Below, piece after piece: positions 28,059-36,175 of a stretch of 59,197 nt of DNA (position 1 is the stretch's first letter; every line of letters begins with the position of its first letter). This DNA is from Methylotetracoccus oryzae. Lineage in GTDB: Bacteria; Pseudomonadota; Gammaproteobacteria; Methylococcales; Methylococcaceae. The notes beneath the pieces were generated by a model. That model ran no database searches. It was given only the letters and a program-made list of their open reading frames with translations, and was not told the DNA's origin. The position numbers were made by a program, and so were the translations under genes. The stretch lies in NCBI RefSeq assembly GCF_006175985.1, contig NZ_SRSH01000027.1, forward strand, positions 1 through 59,197, given 5' to 3'.

Positions 28059-28460
28059 TTACTGGCGGTGGTGCGCGCCGCCGGCAGCTGCAGGGGCGCC
28101 AGTCGCCGGCTCCGCCTTCTCGATCACCGTGCGCTCGTCGACCTTCAGCAAGGTGATGCCCTGATCCATGATGTAGCGGCATTCGGCGCGCTTGGCCGAT
28201 CCGACGTTGTTCCAGGCCAGGGATACGTAAGTCAGATTGTCGCTGCTGGATTCGGATGGGGTATAGGGATGCGTGCCCACCTCGTTTCTGACCGCCTCGG
28301 TGCATTTATCGAGTGCCAGCGTATTGAGCATGCTTGATGTCTGCAGGAAAGCCCCCTGGATCTTCTCCTGTTGCGTCTCCCGCGTCGTCCCGACAATGAT
28401 GAAGCCGACAGCCATCAGTATGCCGAACCCGATTGCCGCCTTGATGAAGTTGGATTCCAT
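28059..28460 (-). CDS. Single-TM hypothetical protein
   Basis: A protein of 133 residues. AGGA lies just before ATG 28460. One N-terminal membrane segment (AIGFGILMAVGFIIVGTT, residues 9-26) would anchor a periplasmic or cytoplasmic domain containing two Cys residues (KCTEAV, ECRYIMDQGI). The C-terminus is Ala/His-rich and low complexity. I do not recognise the family. It is transcribed divergently from the 17-kDa-antigen-like gene at 28641, with about 180 bases between them. Confidence 0.55.
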   Translation of the reverse strand: MESNFIKAAIGFGILMAVGFIIVGTTRETQQEKIQGAFLQTSSMLNTLALDKCTEAVRNEVGTHPYTPSESSSDNLTYVSLAWNNVGSAKRAECRYIMDQGITLLKVDERTVIEKAEPATGAPAAAGGAHHRQ

Positions 28461-28640
28461 TTTTTCCTCGTGGTTCTTGTGGTTGTGTGCGCCGCGAATA
28501 TAACAAGAACGGCCTGGGCTTACGAGCAGGTTGGGCAGCTTGCGTGCGTCACTGATCTTGCCTCACCGCAGGCAACTTCTTGTCCGCAGCGGCCCGGGAC
28601 GCGTTAGAATCGCGCGACGTACGGACTGGAGGGAAAAGCG

Positions 28641-29138
28641 ATGGCAAAAGTCGATCGAAAGGCGCGCCCGTGTCTCGTCGCAGCGGTCGCCGCGGCGGGA
28701 TTGATCACTACTGGATGCACCAAGGAAATGGGCAACCAGTTGGGCCAGTTCGCCGGAAATGTGGGCGGCTCATACCTTTCACAGACCGGCATCCCCGGTA
28801 CCCAGTCCGTAGGCGATCTCACCACGAATATCGGCGGCCTGATCGGTGAAGAGATCGCCAAGTATCTCGACGAGCGCGAGCGCCTGCAGGCCGAAGCGGC
28901 GGCGCGCGAAGCCATCAACAGCAACAAGGTCGGTCCCGGCTCGACCCGCACCTGGAGCAGCCAGAGCAATCCCGGCGTGTCGGGCGGTTCGACGGTGATC
29001 GCGCAGAGTAGCGGCGCCGATGGGCGTGAGTGCCGGACCCAGCGCAACTTCGTCAACGTCAAGGGCAAGGATGTCGAACAGACCGAAACGCTGTGCCGCG
29101 ACCCGAAAACCGGGACCTGGTCCGCGGGGGTCGTCTGA
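28641..29138 (+). CDS. Predicted lipoprotein, surface-antigen-like
   Basis: A protein of 165 residues. ATG 28641 follows GGAGGG. The signal sequence VAAVAAAGLITTGCTKEMG has a lipobox-like TTGC at 23-26, less canonical at -3 than usual. The mature part has a Gly-rich stretch (NQLGQFAGNVGGSYLSQTGI; GDLTTNIGGLIGEEIAKYLD), reminiscent of glycine-zipper 17-kDa surface antigens. The C-terminus (RECRTQRNFVNVKGKDVEQT then ETLCRDPKTGTW) resembles the RT821/antigen-2 type tail. Function is unknown. Its 3' end overlaps the next gene, suggesting coupled expression. Confidence 0.65.
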   Translation: MAKVDRKARPCLVAAVAAAGLITTGCTKEMGNQLGQFAGNVGGSYLSQTGIPGTQSVGDLTTNIGGLIGEEIAKYLDERERLQAEAAAREAINSNKVGPGSTRTWSSQSNPGVSGGSTVIAQSSGADGRECRTQRNFVNVKGKDVEQTETLCRDPKTGTWSAGVV

Positions 29139-29809
29139 ACCGGTTCAACGGCCCGCTTGCGGCGGTCCTGACTGCCGCCTTGACCGCGGTCGTGCCCAAT
29201 GCGTCGGCTGAGGAATACCCCTGCCCGGCGTGGCCGGCCGCCGATGCCGGTTTCTGGCAGCCCATGACGTATCGCCTGATGGCGACGCCGAAAGGGGTCG
29301 TCGTGATTGCCGAAGGGCAGATCAAGTCCGGCGAATCATCGCGCCTCAAGATGCAGATCCAGCAAGCGCTCGCGCAGCCCGGCGGCATTTACGAAATCTG
29401 GTTCAATTCACCGGGCGGCGATTCGGAGGAAGGCCAGGCGATGGGACGCGTGATCCGCGGTCTCGGCGTGCCGACCCGCATCCGTACCGGTGCCTTCTGC
29501 GTCAGCGCCTGTTCTGTTGCCTTCCTGGGAGGCGTGTTTCGCACGATCGAGGCGGGGGGCGCCTACACCGTCCACATGTTCTCGAATTTCAGCGGCTACG
29601 AGTCCAGTCAGGCCTTGCAGAGCACGGTCAAGCAACTGCAATCGCTGGAGCAGGATGCGGCCCAGTACGCCGCCGAGCGCTATCAATACCTGCTCGAGAT
29701 GGGGATTTCGCCGCAGGTGGCCAAGCACGGTTTCTCGGTGAAGAACCAGGCGGCCTCCTGTCCACCGCGCGCCGTGCTGAAACAGTGGAATGTGGATAAC
29801 TCGTCCTGA
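29093..29809 (+). CDS. Periplasmic ClpP/crotonase-like protein
   Basis: A protein of 238 residues from GTG 29093, chosen because it gives a basic n-region and signal peptide (NGPLAAVLTAALTAVVPNAS-A). It overlaps the upstream lipoprotein gene by 46 bases; GTG 29030 is an in-frame alternative. The core has the ClpP/SppA-type strand-turn (IYEIWFNSPGGDSEEGQAMG), GVPTRIRTG and FCVSACSVAFLGGVFRTIEA, then YTVHMFSNF. In relatives the SAC block carries the nucleophile-equivalent Ser, and His in VHMF could be its partner. Periplasmic proteins of this fold are usually annotated as ClpP-family without a known substrate. Proteolytic activity is therefore possible but not shown. Confidence 0.65.
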   Translation: MPRPENRDLVRGGRLNRFNGPLAAVLTAALTAVVPNASAEEYPCPAWPAADAGFWQPMTYRLMATPKGVVVIAEGQIKSGESSRLKMQIQQALAQPGGIYEIWFNSPGGDSEEGQAMGRVIRGLGVPTRIRTGAFCVSACSVAFLGGVFRTIEAGGAYTVHMFSNFSGYESSQALQSTVKQLQSLEQDAAQYAAERYQYLLEMGISPQVAKHGFSVKNQAASCPPRAVLKQWNVDNSS

Positions 29810-29844
29810 ATTCATTGATCGATGACCTTCCGAGGAAGACTGAC

Positions 29845-30144
29845 ATGACGCCACGCAACGCTCCAGCCCGCGCGAATTGCCGCACCGTGGTGCCTGTCCT
29901 GCTGTCCTTGTGGCTGCCCCTGGTGGCCGCGCCTGCGCTGGGTGCCCGGGAAGAGAGCGCGACGCCTGCGACCGAGTCCAGGGCCGAGGCCCCGATCGAG
30001 GTCCCGAAGGCATCGGCCAAGCCCGAACGGACCGAGAGCCTGGCCAAGCCGCCGGGCGGCACCCGGCCGGACCCCGAGCAGGCCAACCCGGGTCTGTTGA
30101 ACCCCTGTCACGGCAGTCCTCAGCCGAAATGGTGCGGGGAGTGA
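29845..30144 (+). CDS. Small exported Pro/Ala-rich protein
   Basis: A protein of 99 residues; ATG 29845 follows GAGGAAG. The signal peptide TVVPVLLSLWLPLVAAPALG ends at an Ala-rich cleavage site. The mature part is low-complexity Pro/Glu/Ala and ends PCHGSPQPKWCGE with two Cys residues. No family is recognised. It follows the ClpP-like gene by 35 bases on the same strand, so it may be co-transcribed. Confidence 0.5.
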   Translation: MTPRNAPARANCRTVVPVLLSLWLPLVAAPALGAREESATPATESRAEAPIEVPKASAKPERTESLAKPPGGTRPDPEQANPGLLNPCHGSPQPKWCGE

Positions 30145-30190
30145 TCGAAGATCCCGCCGGCGCGGCGCCGGGCTAGGGCCGCGGGCGCCG

Positions 30191-30835
30191 ATGGCGCTGA
30201 TCCGGCGGTGGTTGCGCAGGACCAACCGGGCAATGGAACAGGAATCCAGGGGCGTGACCCAGGGCAGTTCATGGTGGGAACGCAACCGGCAAACGGTCGA
30301 AATCATCGGCATCTGGGTCGAGGCCCTGGGGGTCGTGACCGCCGCTGTGCTGGGTATCCAGCAATACCGTGAGAACTCTCAGGCCGATAAGGTCAACATG
30401 ACGCTGAAGTACCTCGACCGATTTCAGGAAGAGCGTATCTTCAAGGCGCGTGGCGATCTGGATACGGCCTGGAATGCTCGGCGCGACGAGGTGTTCGCGC
30501 TGTTGCAACAAACTGACGGTGAAGCCAGGCTTGCGGCCTTTCTCGAGAAGACGATCGCCGACGGCGGCCTCGATCCGGCGATCGGCGCCGTGATGGATTT
30601 CTTCGATGAACTCCAGGCCTGCACGACCTCGGGCCTTTGCGATCGGGATACGGCGATCCGATTTTTCGGCAAGTACGCCTACGACTTTCACGGCTTGCTC
30701 GCCCCGCATATCGCGCTGCAGCGCAAGGAGCTGCGCGATCCGCAGATCGGTTCGGGCGTCGATTTCTTCAGTCGCGAATACCGAAGGGCGCGCGAAAAGG
30801 CGGACAAGTCGGCGCCCCAGGGGCTGACCGGATGA
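30191..30835 (+). CDS. Membrane-anchored hypothetical protein, DUF4760-like
   Basis: A protein of 214 residues. One membrane helix (IIGIWVEALGVVTAAVLGIQ, about 38-57) is followed by a cytoplasmic helical domain (TLKYLDRFQEERIFKARGDL; AVMDFFDELQACTTSG; FFGKYAYDFHGLLAPHIALQ). This layout, with a TM helix then a four-helix soluble part, is typical of DUF4760 and related anchors of unknown role. ATG 30233 is an alternative start. It lies 47 bases after the small exported protein gene and 50 before the Nudix gene, in one plus-strand run. Confidence 0.6.
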   Translation: MALIRRWLRRTNRAMEQESRGVTQGSSWWERNRQTVEIIGIWVEALGVVTAAVLGIQQYRENSQADKVNMTLKYLDRFQEERIFKARGDLDTAWNARRDEVFALLQQTDGEARLAAFLEKTIADGGLDPAIGAVMDFFDELQACTTSGLCDRDTAIRFFGKYAYDFHGLLAPHIALQRKELRDPQIGSGVDFFSREYRRAREKADKSAPQGLTG

Positions 30836-30887
30836 GCCCGGCTTCCCAACGATACCTGGAGTCACTGACGGCGACCAACCCAACACC

Positions 30888-31442
30888 ATGACCAAAGTCG
30901 GCAACTGGCTACGCAAGACCCGGGACATCGTCTACCGGAACAACTGGATCACCGTATTCCACGACGAGGTCGTCAACCCGTCGGGCGGCGACGGCATCTA
31001 CGGTGTCGTGCGCTTCGAGAATCTGGCGATCGGGATCATCCCGATCGATCACGAGGGCTGTACCTGGCTGGTCGGACAGCACCGCTATCCGCAGGACAAA
31101 TATTCCTGGGAGATTCCCGAAGGGGGTGGAAGGATCGGTGTGGATCCGCTCGACAGCGCGCAGCGCGAATTGCAGGAAGAGGTCGGTCTCGGCGCTCACC
31201 GCTGGGAGCGGGTGCTGGAGTTGGATCTCAGTAACAGCGTCACCGACGAGGCGGCCATCGTGTTCCTGGCGCGTGACCTCTACCCATTGGAGGCGACGCC
31301 GGAAGAAACCGAGGACCTCAGCCTGGTTCGCGTGCCATTCGGCGAAGCGGTCGAGCGCGTCATGCGGGGCGAGATCACCGACGCCATCTCGGTGGCGGGC
31401 CTGTTGAAGGTCCACGCGATGTTGAGCCGCGGCCAGATCTGA
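30888..31442 (+). CDS. Nudix hydrolase, ADP-ribose pyrophosphatase-like
   Basis: A protein of 184 residues. The Nudix box reads EGGGRIGVDPLDSAQRELQE then EVGL, with the catalytic R-E-L-x-E-E set intact. Upstream, GQHRYPQDKYSWEIPEGG and downstream, DEAAIVFLARDLYPLEATPE, match the ADP-ribose/NDP-sugar pyrophosphatase branch. It probably hydrolyses ADP-ribose or a related nucleotide diphosphate sugar to AMP and a sugar phosphate in the cytoplasm. It lies 72 bases upstream of the HflK/HflC pair on the same strand. The exact substrate cannot be decided by eye. Confidence 0.85.
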   Translation: MTKVGNWLRKTRDIVYRNNWITVFHDEVVNPSGGDGIYGVVRFENLAIGIIPIDHEGCTWLVGQHRYPQDKYSWEIPEGGGRIGVDPLDSAQRELQEEVGLGAHRWERVLELDLSNSVTDEAAIVFLARDLYPLEATPEETEDLSLVRVPFGEAVERVMRGEITDAISVAGLLKVHAMLSRGQI

Positions 31443-31514
31443 CGCCGGCGGACGCTCGCGGTCCCGTCCCGGGCAGCGCGACCGAAAAGTCATACGGCGA
31501 AAGGAGGGAGAGTG

Positions 31515-32543
31515 ATGGATACAGGCTTGCCGGATGTGCCGGGTCTACCGCCGGGTTCCGGTCGAAAGGGTCCGCGCGGCGGCTTGTGGCCGGGGCTGTT
31601 CGGCGCCGTGCGGCTTTCCGCGCTGCAGTTGTTCGGCGTGTTGCTGGCGGTAGTCGGTCTTTGGACGTCCTACTACACGATTCCGGCCGAGTCGGAAGGC
31701 ATCGTGCTGCGCTTCGGCGAGTACATTCTGAAGGTGCCTCCGGGTCTGCATTTCAAGCTGCCGTTCGGTGTCGACGAGGTGTTGACCGTGCCGACCCAGC
31801 GCCAGTTGAAGCTGGAGTTCGGCTTCACGACCCCTTCCCACACCAACCCCGACCAGGCTGCCATAAGTCCAGAGAAGGAGCGCTCGATGGTGACCGGCGA
31901 CCTCAACTCGGCCCTCGTCGAATGGATCGTGCAGTACCGCATCACCGAGCCCGAGACCTACCTGTTCGCCGTGCGCGAACCTGGCCAGACCTTGCGCGAC
32001 ATCTCCGAATCCGTCATGCGCGAAGTGGTCGGCGACCGCACGGTCGATGAGATCATCACGATCGGACGGCAGCAGATCGAGGACCGTGTGCTGCAAAGGA
32101 TGCGGGAACTGTCGGAGCGTTATCACCTGGGCTTGTCCATCAACCAGGTTCAGTTGAAGAACGTGAATCCGCCGGAACCGGTGCAGCCCTCGTTCAACGA
32201 GGTGAATCGGGCTCAGCAGGATCGTGAGAATGCGATCAACCTGGCCAATGGCGAATACAACAAGGCGGTGCCGCGCGCCCGGGGCGAGGCCGACCAGAAG
32301 ATCCGGGCGGCCGAAGGTTACCGGTTCAAGCGGGTCAACGAAGCCGAGGGCGATGCTGCGGCTTTCACGGCGGTGCTGGAACAATACGTCAAGGCGCCGG
32401 AGGTCACGCGGACCCGCATCTACCTGGAAACGCTGGGCGAGGTGCTGCCGAACACCCGTCAAGCGATCATCGTCGATGATTCGGTGCAGCAACTGCTGCC
32501 GATGCTGCCTCTGCCCGAGCGTCTACCGGAGGCGACGCAATGA
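31515..32543 (+). CDS. hflK: HflK-family SPFH membrane protein
   Basis: A protein of 342 residues. ATG 31515 follows AGGAGG (a GTG sits three bases upstream). One N-terminal membrane helix (LQLFGVLLAVVGLWTSYYTI) leads to a periplasmic band-7/SPFH domain (SEGIVLRFGEYILKVPPGLH; VTGDLNSALVEWIVQYRITE) and a charged Ala/Glu helix (FNEVNRAQQDRENAINLANG), then VRVYLE-like TRIYLETLGEVLP. HflK and HflC form a cage around the FtsH protease and modulate it. The glycine-rich N-terminal leader of standard HflK is short, and hfq/hflX are not nearby, so this may be a second HflKC copy. The gene overlaps hflC by four bases. Confidence 0.85.
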   Translation: MDTGLPDVPGLPPGSGRKGPRGGLWPGLFGAVRLSALQLFGVLLAVVGLWTSYYTIPAESEGIVLRFGEYILKVPPGLHFKLPFGVDEVLTVPTQRQLKLEFGFTTPSHTNPDQAAISPEKERSMVTGDLNSALVEWIVQYRITEPETYLFAVREPGQTLRDISESVMREVVGDRTVDEIITIGRQQIEDRVLQRMRELSERYHLGLSINQVQLKNVNPPEPVQPSFNEVNRAQQDRENAINLANGEYNKAVPRARGEADQKIRAAEGYRFKRVNEAEGDAAAFTAVLEQYVKAPEVTRTRIYLETLGEVLPNTRQAIIVDDSVQQLLPMLPLPERLPEATQ

Positions 32544-33493
32544 ACGGGTGGCGCCGAGCGTTGGTCGGCCTGTCGGCGCTCGTAGTCGTACTGGCCTATT
32601 CAGCGGCGTTCACCGTCAATCAGACCGAACAGGTCATCATCACGCAATTCGGGCGGCCCGTGCGCGAGCCGATCATCGACCCCGGCCTGCATTTCAAACT
32701 GCCGCTGGTGCAGCAGGTCACGCGCTTCGACAAGCGCTATCTGGCCTGGGACGGACCGATGGTGGAAATGTCGACCAAGGACAAGACGTATCTGCAGGTC
32801 GACACTTTCGCCCGCTGGCGGATCACCGACCCGCTGCGCTACTACCTGCGGCTCCGCGACGAGCGCAGTGCCCAGTCACGGCTGGAGGATATCCTCGGTT
32901 CGGAGACGCGGACGACGATCGCCCGTCACGAACTGACCGAGGTCGTCCGCACCGACAAGGACCGCGTGCCCTTGCAGGATGAGGCCATGGGCGCCGTTGG
33001 CGTGCTGCGCCCGATCCATTTCGGGCGCGTGCAACTGGAGAAGGATGTGTTCACCGCGGCGGCGCCCAAGCTCGCGGAGTTCGGCATCGAATTGCTCGAC
33101 GTGCGCTTCAAGCGCATCAACTACAACCCGGAAGTGCTCGACCGCATCTACCAGCGCATGATCAGCGAACGCCTGCAGATCGCCCAGCGTTTCCGCTCGG
33201 AGGGTGAGGGTGAGGCGGCCCGGATCAACGGCAACAAGGACCGCGACCTCAACGAGATCGCGTCCAATGCTTACCGGCAGGTGCAGCAGATTCAGGGCGA
33301 AGCCGACGCCAGAGCGACCGAAATCTACGCGCGGGCCTACACCCAACGCCCCGAGGCCGCCGAGTTTTACCGGTTTCTGAAGAGCATGGACACCTACCGG
33401 AAGGTCATCGACCCGGACGCGACCGTCGTGCTGTCCACCGGCTCCGAACTGTTCTCACTGCTGAAGCGCATGGATGGGAAGGCCGGACGGTAG
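32540..33493 (+). CDS. hflC: HflC-family SPFH membrane protein
   Basis: A protein of 317 residues. ATG 32540 overlaps the hflK stop (ATGA). A single N-terminal helix (LSALVVVLAYSAAFTVNQTE) precedes the SPFH domain (QVIITQFGRPVREPIIDPGL, HFKLPLVQQVTRFDKRYLAW), and the HflC C-terminal region includes RINYNPEVLDRIYQRMISER, EGEGEAARINGNKDRDL and FYRFLKSMDTYRKV. It pairs with HflK to regulate FtsH at the inner membrane. All family landmarks are present and the length is normal. Confidence 0.9.
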   Translation: MNGWRRALVGLSALVVVLAYSAAFTVNQTEQVIITQFGRPVREPIIDPGLHFKLPLVQQVTRFDKRYLAWDGPMVEMSTKDKTYLQVDTFARWRITDPLRYYLRLRDERSAQSRLEDILGSETRTTIARHELTEVVRTDKDRVPLQDEAMGAVGVLRPIHFGRVQLEKDVFTAAAPKLAEFGIELLDVRFKRINYNPEVLDRIYQRMISERLQIAQRFRSEGEGEAARINGNKDRDLNEIASNAYRQVQQIQGEADARATEIYARAYTQRPEAAEFYRFLKSMDTYRKVIDPDATVVLSTGSELFSLLKRMDGKAGR

Positions 33494-33501
33494 TAACGCA
33501 A

Positions 33502-33523
33502 GGCCGTCGCGAAGGCGGCGGCC
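33502..33523 (+). terminator. Hairpin after hflC
   Basis: GGCCGTCGC (33502-33510), loop GAAG, GCGGCGGCC (33515-33523) make a 9-bp stem with one G-T wobble, 8 bases after the hflC stop. There is no T-run, so a stabilising or Rho-independent role is only likely. Confidence 0.4.
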
Positions 33524-33598
33524 ATCTCAGCAATAGCTGTTTGTCTGCTCGGGGCCAGCGGCAGGTGCTGCATCCCAACCGAGGCTGGGCTGGCCGTG

Positions 33599-34360
33599 TC
33601 ATTCGCCGCAGGGCAGCGCGAAAGGATAGCCAAAGGCGTCGAAGTCCTTCCGATAGCGCTCATAGACGCGTCGTTGAAGATCGGCATCGTAGTAGCGTGT
33701 GAGGTTGACGTTTGTGGACGTACGATGGCGATCTTCCACCTTGTAATACTTTTGAAAGTCCGGCGAGACAAGGCGGCCAATATGGTGGAAATCGGCTTCG
33801 AAGGTCTCGAACCTCCCCACGAAGTCATAGGTGATGGCGTCCTGGAATGTCTGGTAATACTGGATGCGCCAATGCGGGTCCATGACGCTGATGGGCTGGG
33901 CCTCAACGGCCGCAAAGAACTGTTCGAACGAGATTTCCGTCTGCAGCGACGATGGGTCGTAGCCTAATTGTCTGAGGATCTGAATTTTCTGCGTGGCATT
34001 GCCCACGATCTTGTCGAGATAGCATGACAGGAAGCGCGTATACGGATTTCGCACGAAGCAAAATTTCAGCAGGTCGCCACGCGATAGGAACTTCGCCAGG
34101 TCACCCACTTGAGTCGGACCAATCAGTGGAGAGTACTGCCGCTTGTGCATGTCCGCCGACTGTTCATGATGGAAGTCCTCATCCTGCAGTTCCAGTCGCT
34201 GCAGCGTCAGCTTGATCGTCGAGCAGGCGACCTTCGGGGTTTCGACGTAGACGTATCGGTGCTTGAGCGAAATATTCAGACCGTAGTTGAAGGTTTCGAC
34301 CGGGACGTAACGGGCATAGCGACCTGCCGACTCGCAGAAATGCTTCCAGAGATTGGACAT
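33599..34360 (-). CDS. Sulfotransferase, Sulfotransfer_2 (carbohydrate) type
   Basis: A protein of 253 residues. The 5'-phosphosulfate-binding loop is YVYVETPKVACSTIKLTLQR and the 3'-phosphate-binding stretch is LLKFCFVRNPYTRFLSCYLD-K, the standard pair for HNK-1/chondroitin-like carbohydrate sulfotransferases. The C-terminal VGRFETFEADFHHIGRL is also usual in the family. It would move sulfate from PAPS to a sugar, perhaps on a surface glycan. It is isolated: hflC converges on it and the queE gene lies 73 bases upstream of its start. Different from the P-loop sulfotransferase domain at 4729-7425. Confidence 0.85.
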   Translation of the reverse strand: MSNLWKHFCESAGRYARYVPVETFNYGLNISLKHRYVYVETPKVACSTIKLTLQRLELQDEDFHHEQSADMHKRQYSPLIGPTQVGDLAKFLSRGDLLKFCFVRNPYTRFLSCYLDKIVGNATQKIQILRQLGYDPSSLQTEISFEQFFAAVEAQPISVMDPHWRIQYYQTFQDAITYDFVGRFETFEADFHHIGRLVSPDFQKYYKVEDRHRTSTNVNLTRYYDADLQRRVYERYRKDFDAFGYPFALPCGE

Positions 34361-34433
34361 GATGGAGGGAATGCGATTTCAGAATGCTGCAGATAGGTGG
34401 GGCATGATGCAGGGAGGAATCTGGAGTGTGACC

Positions 34434-35075
34434 TCAGGGTATCCCCAGCAGCTTGTGGGTCTGCAGGCTGAGCCGCCACTGGGGGTGGGCGAGGCAATAG
34501 TGCAGCGCGCGTTCGGTGTTCTTCTCCCGGTCCGGCCCGTCCATCGGTTGCAGCAGGAATCGTTCGAACGCGAGGCCTGCGAAGCGCTCCGGCGGTGCAT
34601 CGGCTTGCGGATAGACCAGCTTAAGTTCATCGCCCCTAGTCAGTACCAGTGCCGCGTTCGATTTCGGGCTGACGCAAAGCCAGTCGATGCCCGGCGGCGC
34701 CGGCCGTGTGCCGTTGGTCTCGACGGCGATCTCGAAGCCGCGCTCGTGAAAACATTCGATCAGCGCGGTATCCAGTTGCAGCAGCGGTTCGCCGCCGGTG
34801 CAGACGACGAAGCGTTTTCCGGCACCCGCGCTGACGTCGGGCCAACAGTGGGCGACCGCGTCCGCCAGGGCGTCGGGTGTGGCAAAGGTTCCGCCGCCCA
34901 GGCCATCGGTACCGACGAAATCGGTATCGCAGAACCGGCAGACGGCCGCCGCGCGGTCGGCCTCGCGCCCGGACCACAGGTTGCAACCGGCGAAGCGGCA
35001 GAACACCGCCGGCCGGCCGGCCTGGGCGCCCTCGCCCTGCAGCGTGTAGAAGATTTCCTTGACCGAATAGCTCAT
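34434..35075 (-). CDS. queE: 7-carboxy-7-deazaguanine synthase QueE
   Basis: A protein of 213 residues starting at ATG 35075, five bases after the queD stop. It carries the family's unusual radical-SAM cluster motif CX14CX2C: Cys31 in CRFAGCNLWSG, Cys46 and Cys49 in CRFCDTDF. KEIFYTLQGEGAQAGRPAVF and VCTGGEPLLQLD, AVETNGTRPAP and CVSPKSN are further landmarks. The enzyme converts 6-carboxytetrahydropterin to 7-carboxy-7-deazaguanine, with S-adenosylmethionine as cofactor, in the pathway to queuosine in tRNA. Third gene of the queC-queD-queE operon. Confidence 0.95.
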   Translation of the reverse strand: MSYSVKEIFYTLQGEGAQAGRPAVFCRFAGCNLWSGREADRAAAVCRFCDTDFVGTDGLGGGTFATPDALADAVAHCWPDVSAGAGKRFVVCTGGEPLLQLDTALIECFHERGFEIAVETNGTRPAPPGIDWLCVSPKSNAALVLTRGDELKLVYPQADAPPERFAGLAFERFLLQPMDGPDREKNTERALHYCLAHPQWRLSLQTHKLLGIP

Positions 35076-35080
35076 CGGCG

Positions 35081-36175
35081 TCAGGCCGGCAGCGCCGGGC
35101 CTTCCTCGCCCCAGCTCAGCAGTACGCCGCAGCCGGGTGTCTCGTACAGGTCGATCCGATCCAGCGACGGCAGCCGGGTGGCCATTGCGGACCGGATCCA
35201 CAGTGCCAACGAGCCCGGGTCGGCGTCGACAAGCCCCGGCAGTGCATTCAACAGATCATGGTCGAGTTGCCGGTAGATCGGCGTGAACAGCTCCTTGACG
35301 TCGCCGTAGTCCACCGTCCAGCCATGCACGGCATCGAGCGGCGCGGTCAAATGCAGCCGGACGATGTAGCTGTGACCGTGCAGGCGCCGGCGCGGATCGC
35401 CGTCGGGCGCCTGGATCAGGCGCAGCGCGCTTTCGAAGCGGTGCTCCTTCCAGATGCGGTAATGCCGCCCGTCGTAATGGCAGCCGGCGGTGTGCGTCTC
35501 GTAGACGGTAACCCAGGACAGCTCCGGCAGCACTGCCGCAAGCCGGCGCCAGATCCACGCGGCGAGCTTCTCGCTGGTCGGATTCTCGAGGCCCGGCACG
35601 TCGTTCAGGCAGGCATAGTGCAACTCGGCCTGCAGCGGCTCCCAGAGCCGGCCGAGGTGATCGAAATCGACGCCCATGTCGCGCTGCGTCAGGTCCTGCT
35701 CGGCATGCACGATGACCTCGAAGCCGTGCCCGTGCATCCGCCCGCAGCGGTGTCCGGGAGGCACATTCGGCAACTGATGGGCTGCCTCGAAGCGGAAGCG
35801 CCGCCAGATGTGCGCGCGGTCGTGCGGGTCGAGATCGGCGCCCTGCTCGCTGGTGCTCTGCACGCCGACCGATTCGATGCCCGGCACCTCCAGCCGCTCC
35901 CGGATCCAGCGGGCCAGATTCTCGTCGGTCGGAATGGGCAGGTGTTCGTTCAGGTCGGCGTAATCGAGCGGGGCCAGGCAGTCACCGAGCGCGGCGCTGA
36001 GCGCGCTCGTCCCGGCGCCGCGGTAGCCGCCCCAATCTTCCGGCACGGCCGCGCGGACGCGCGCCAGGAAGCTGTGACCGTGCAGGCGCCGCGAGCGGTG
36101 TTCGTCCGGCAGGACCGGTATCCGGCAGGCGGCCTCGAAGTTCGTGGCCGCGACGTGGAGCAACCGGGTGTTCAC
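35081..36175 (-). CDS. queD: Triple-domain 6-carboxytetrahydropterin synthase (QueD-like)
   Basis: A protein of 364 residues, about three times the usual 120. It has three PTPS/QueD-like domains: residues 1-117 (FEAACRI, RLHGHSF), 123-236 ([38 protein letters not shown]) and 242-356 ([30 protein letters not shown]). Only the middle one keeps the full set: Cys144 and zinc ligands His133, His148 and His150. In domain 1 the first His is Cys17; in domain 3 it is Leu251, and both lack the Cys three residues before HGH. It should make 6-carboxytetrahydropterin from dihydroneopterin triphosphate, probably through domain 2. GTG 36175 overlaps the queC stop by four bases; the open frame upstream to 36544 is inside queC. 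Confidence 0.85.
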   Translation of the reverse strand: MNTRLLHVAATNFEAACRIPVLPDEHRSRRLHGHSFLARVRAAVPEDWGGYRGAGTSALSAALGDCLAPLDYADLNEHLPIPTDENLARWIRERLEVPGIESVGVQSTSEQGADLDPHDRAHIWRRFRFEAAHQLPNVPPGHRCGRMHGHGFEVIVHAEQDLTQRDMGVDFDHLGRLWEPLQAELHYACLNDVPGLENPTSEKLAAWIWRRLAAVLPELSWVTVYETHTAGCHYDGRHYRIWKEHRFESALRLIQAPDGDPRRRLHGHSYIVRLHLTAPLDAVHGWTVDYGDVKELFTPIYRQLDHDLLNALPGLVDADPGSLALWIRSAMATRLPSLDRIDLYETPGCGVLLSWGEEGPALPA

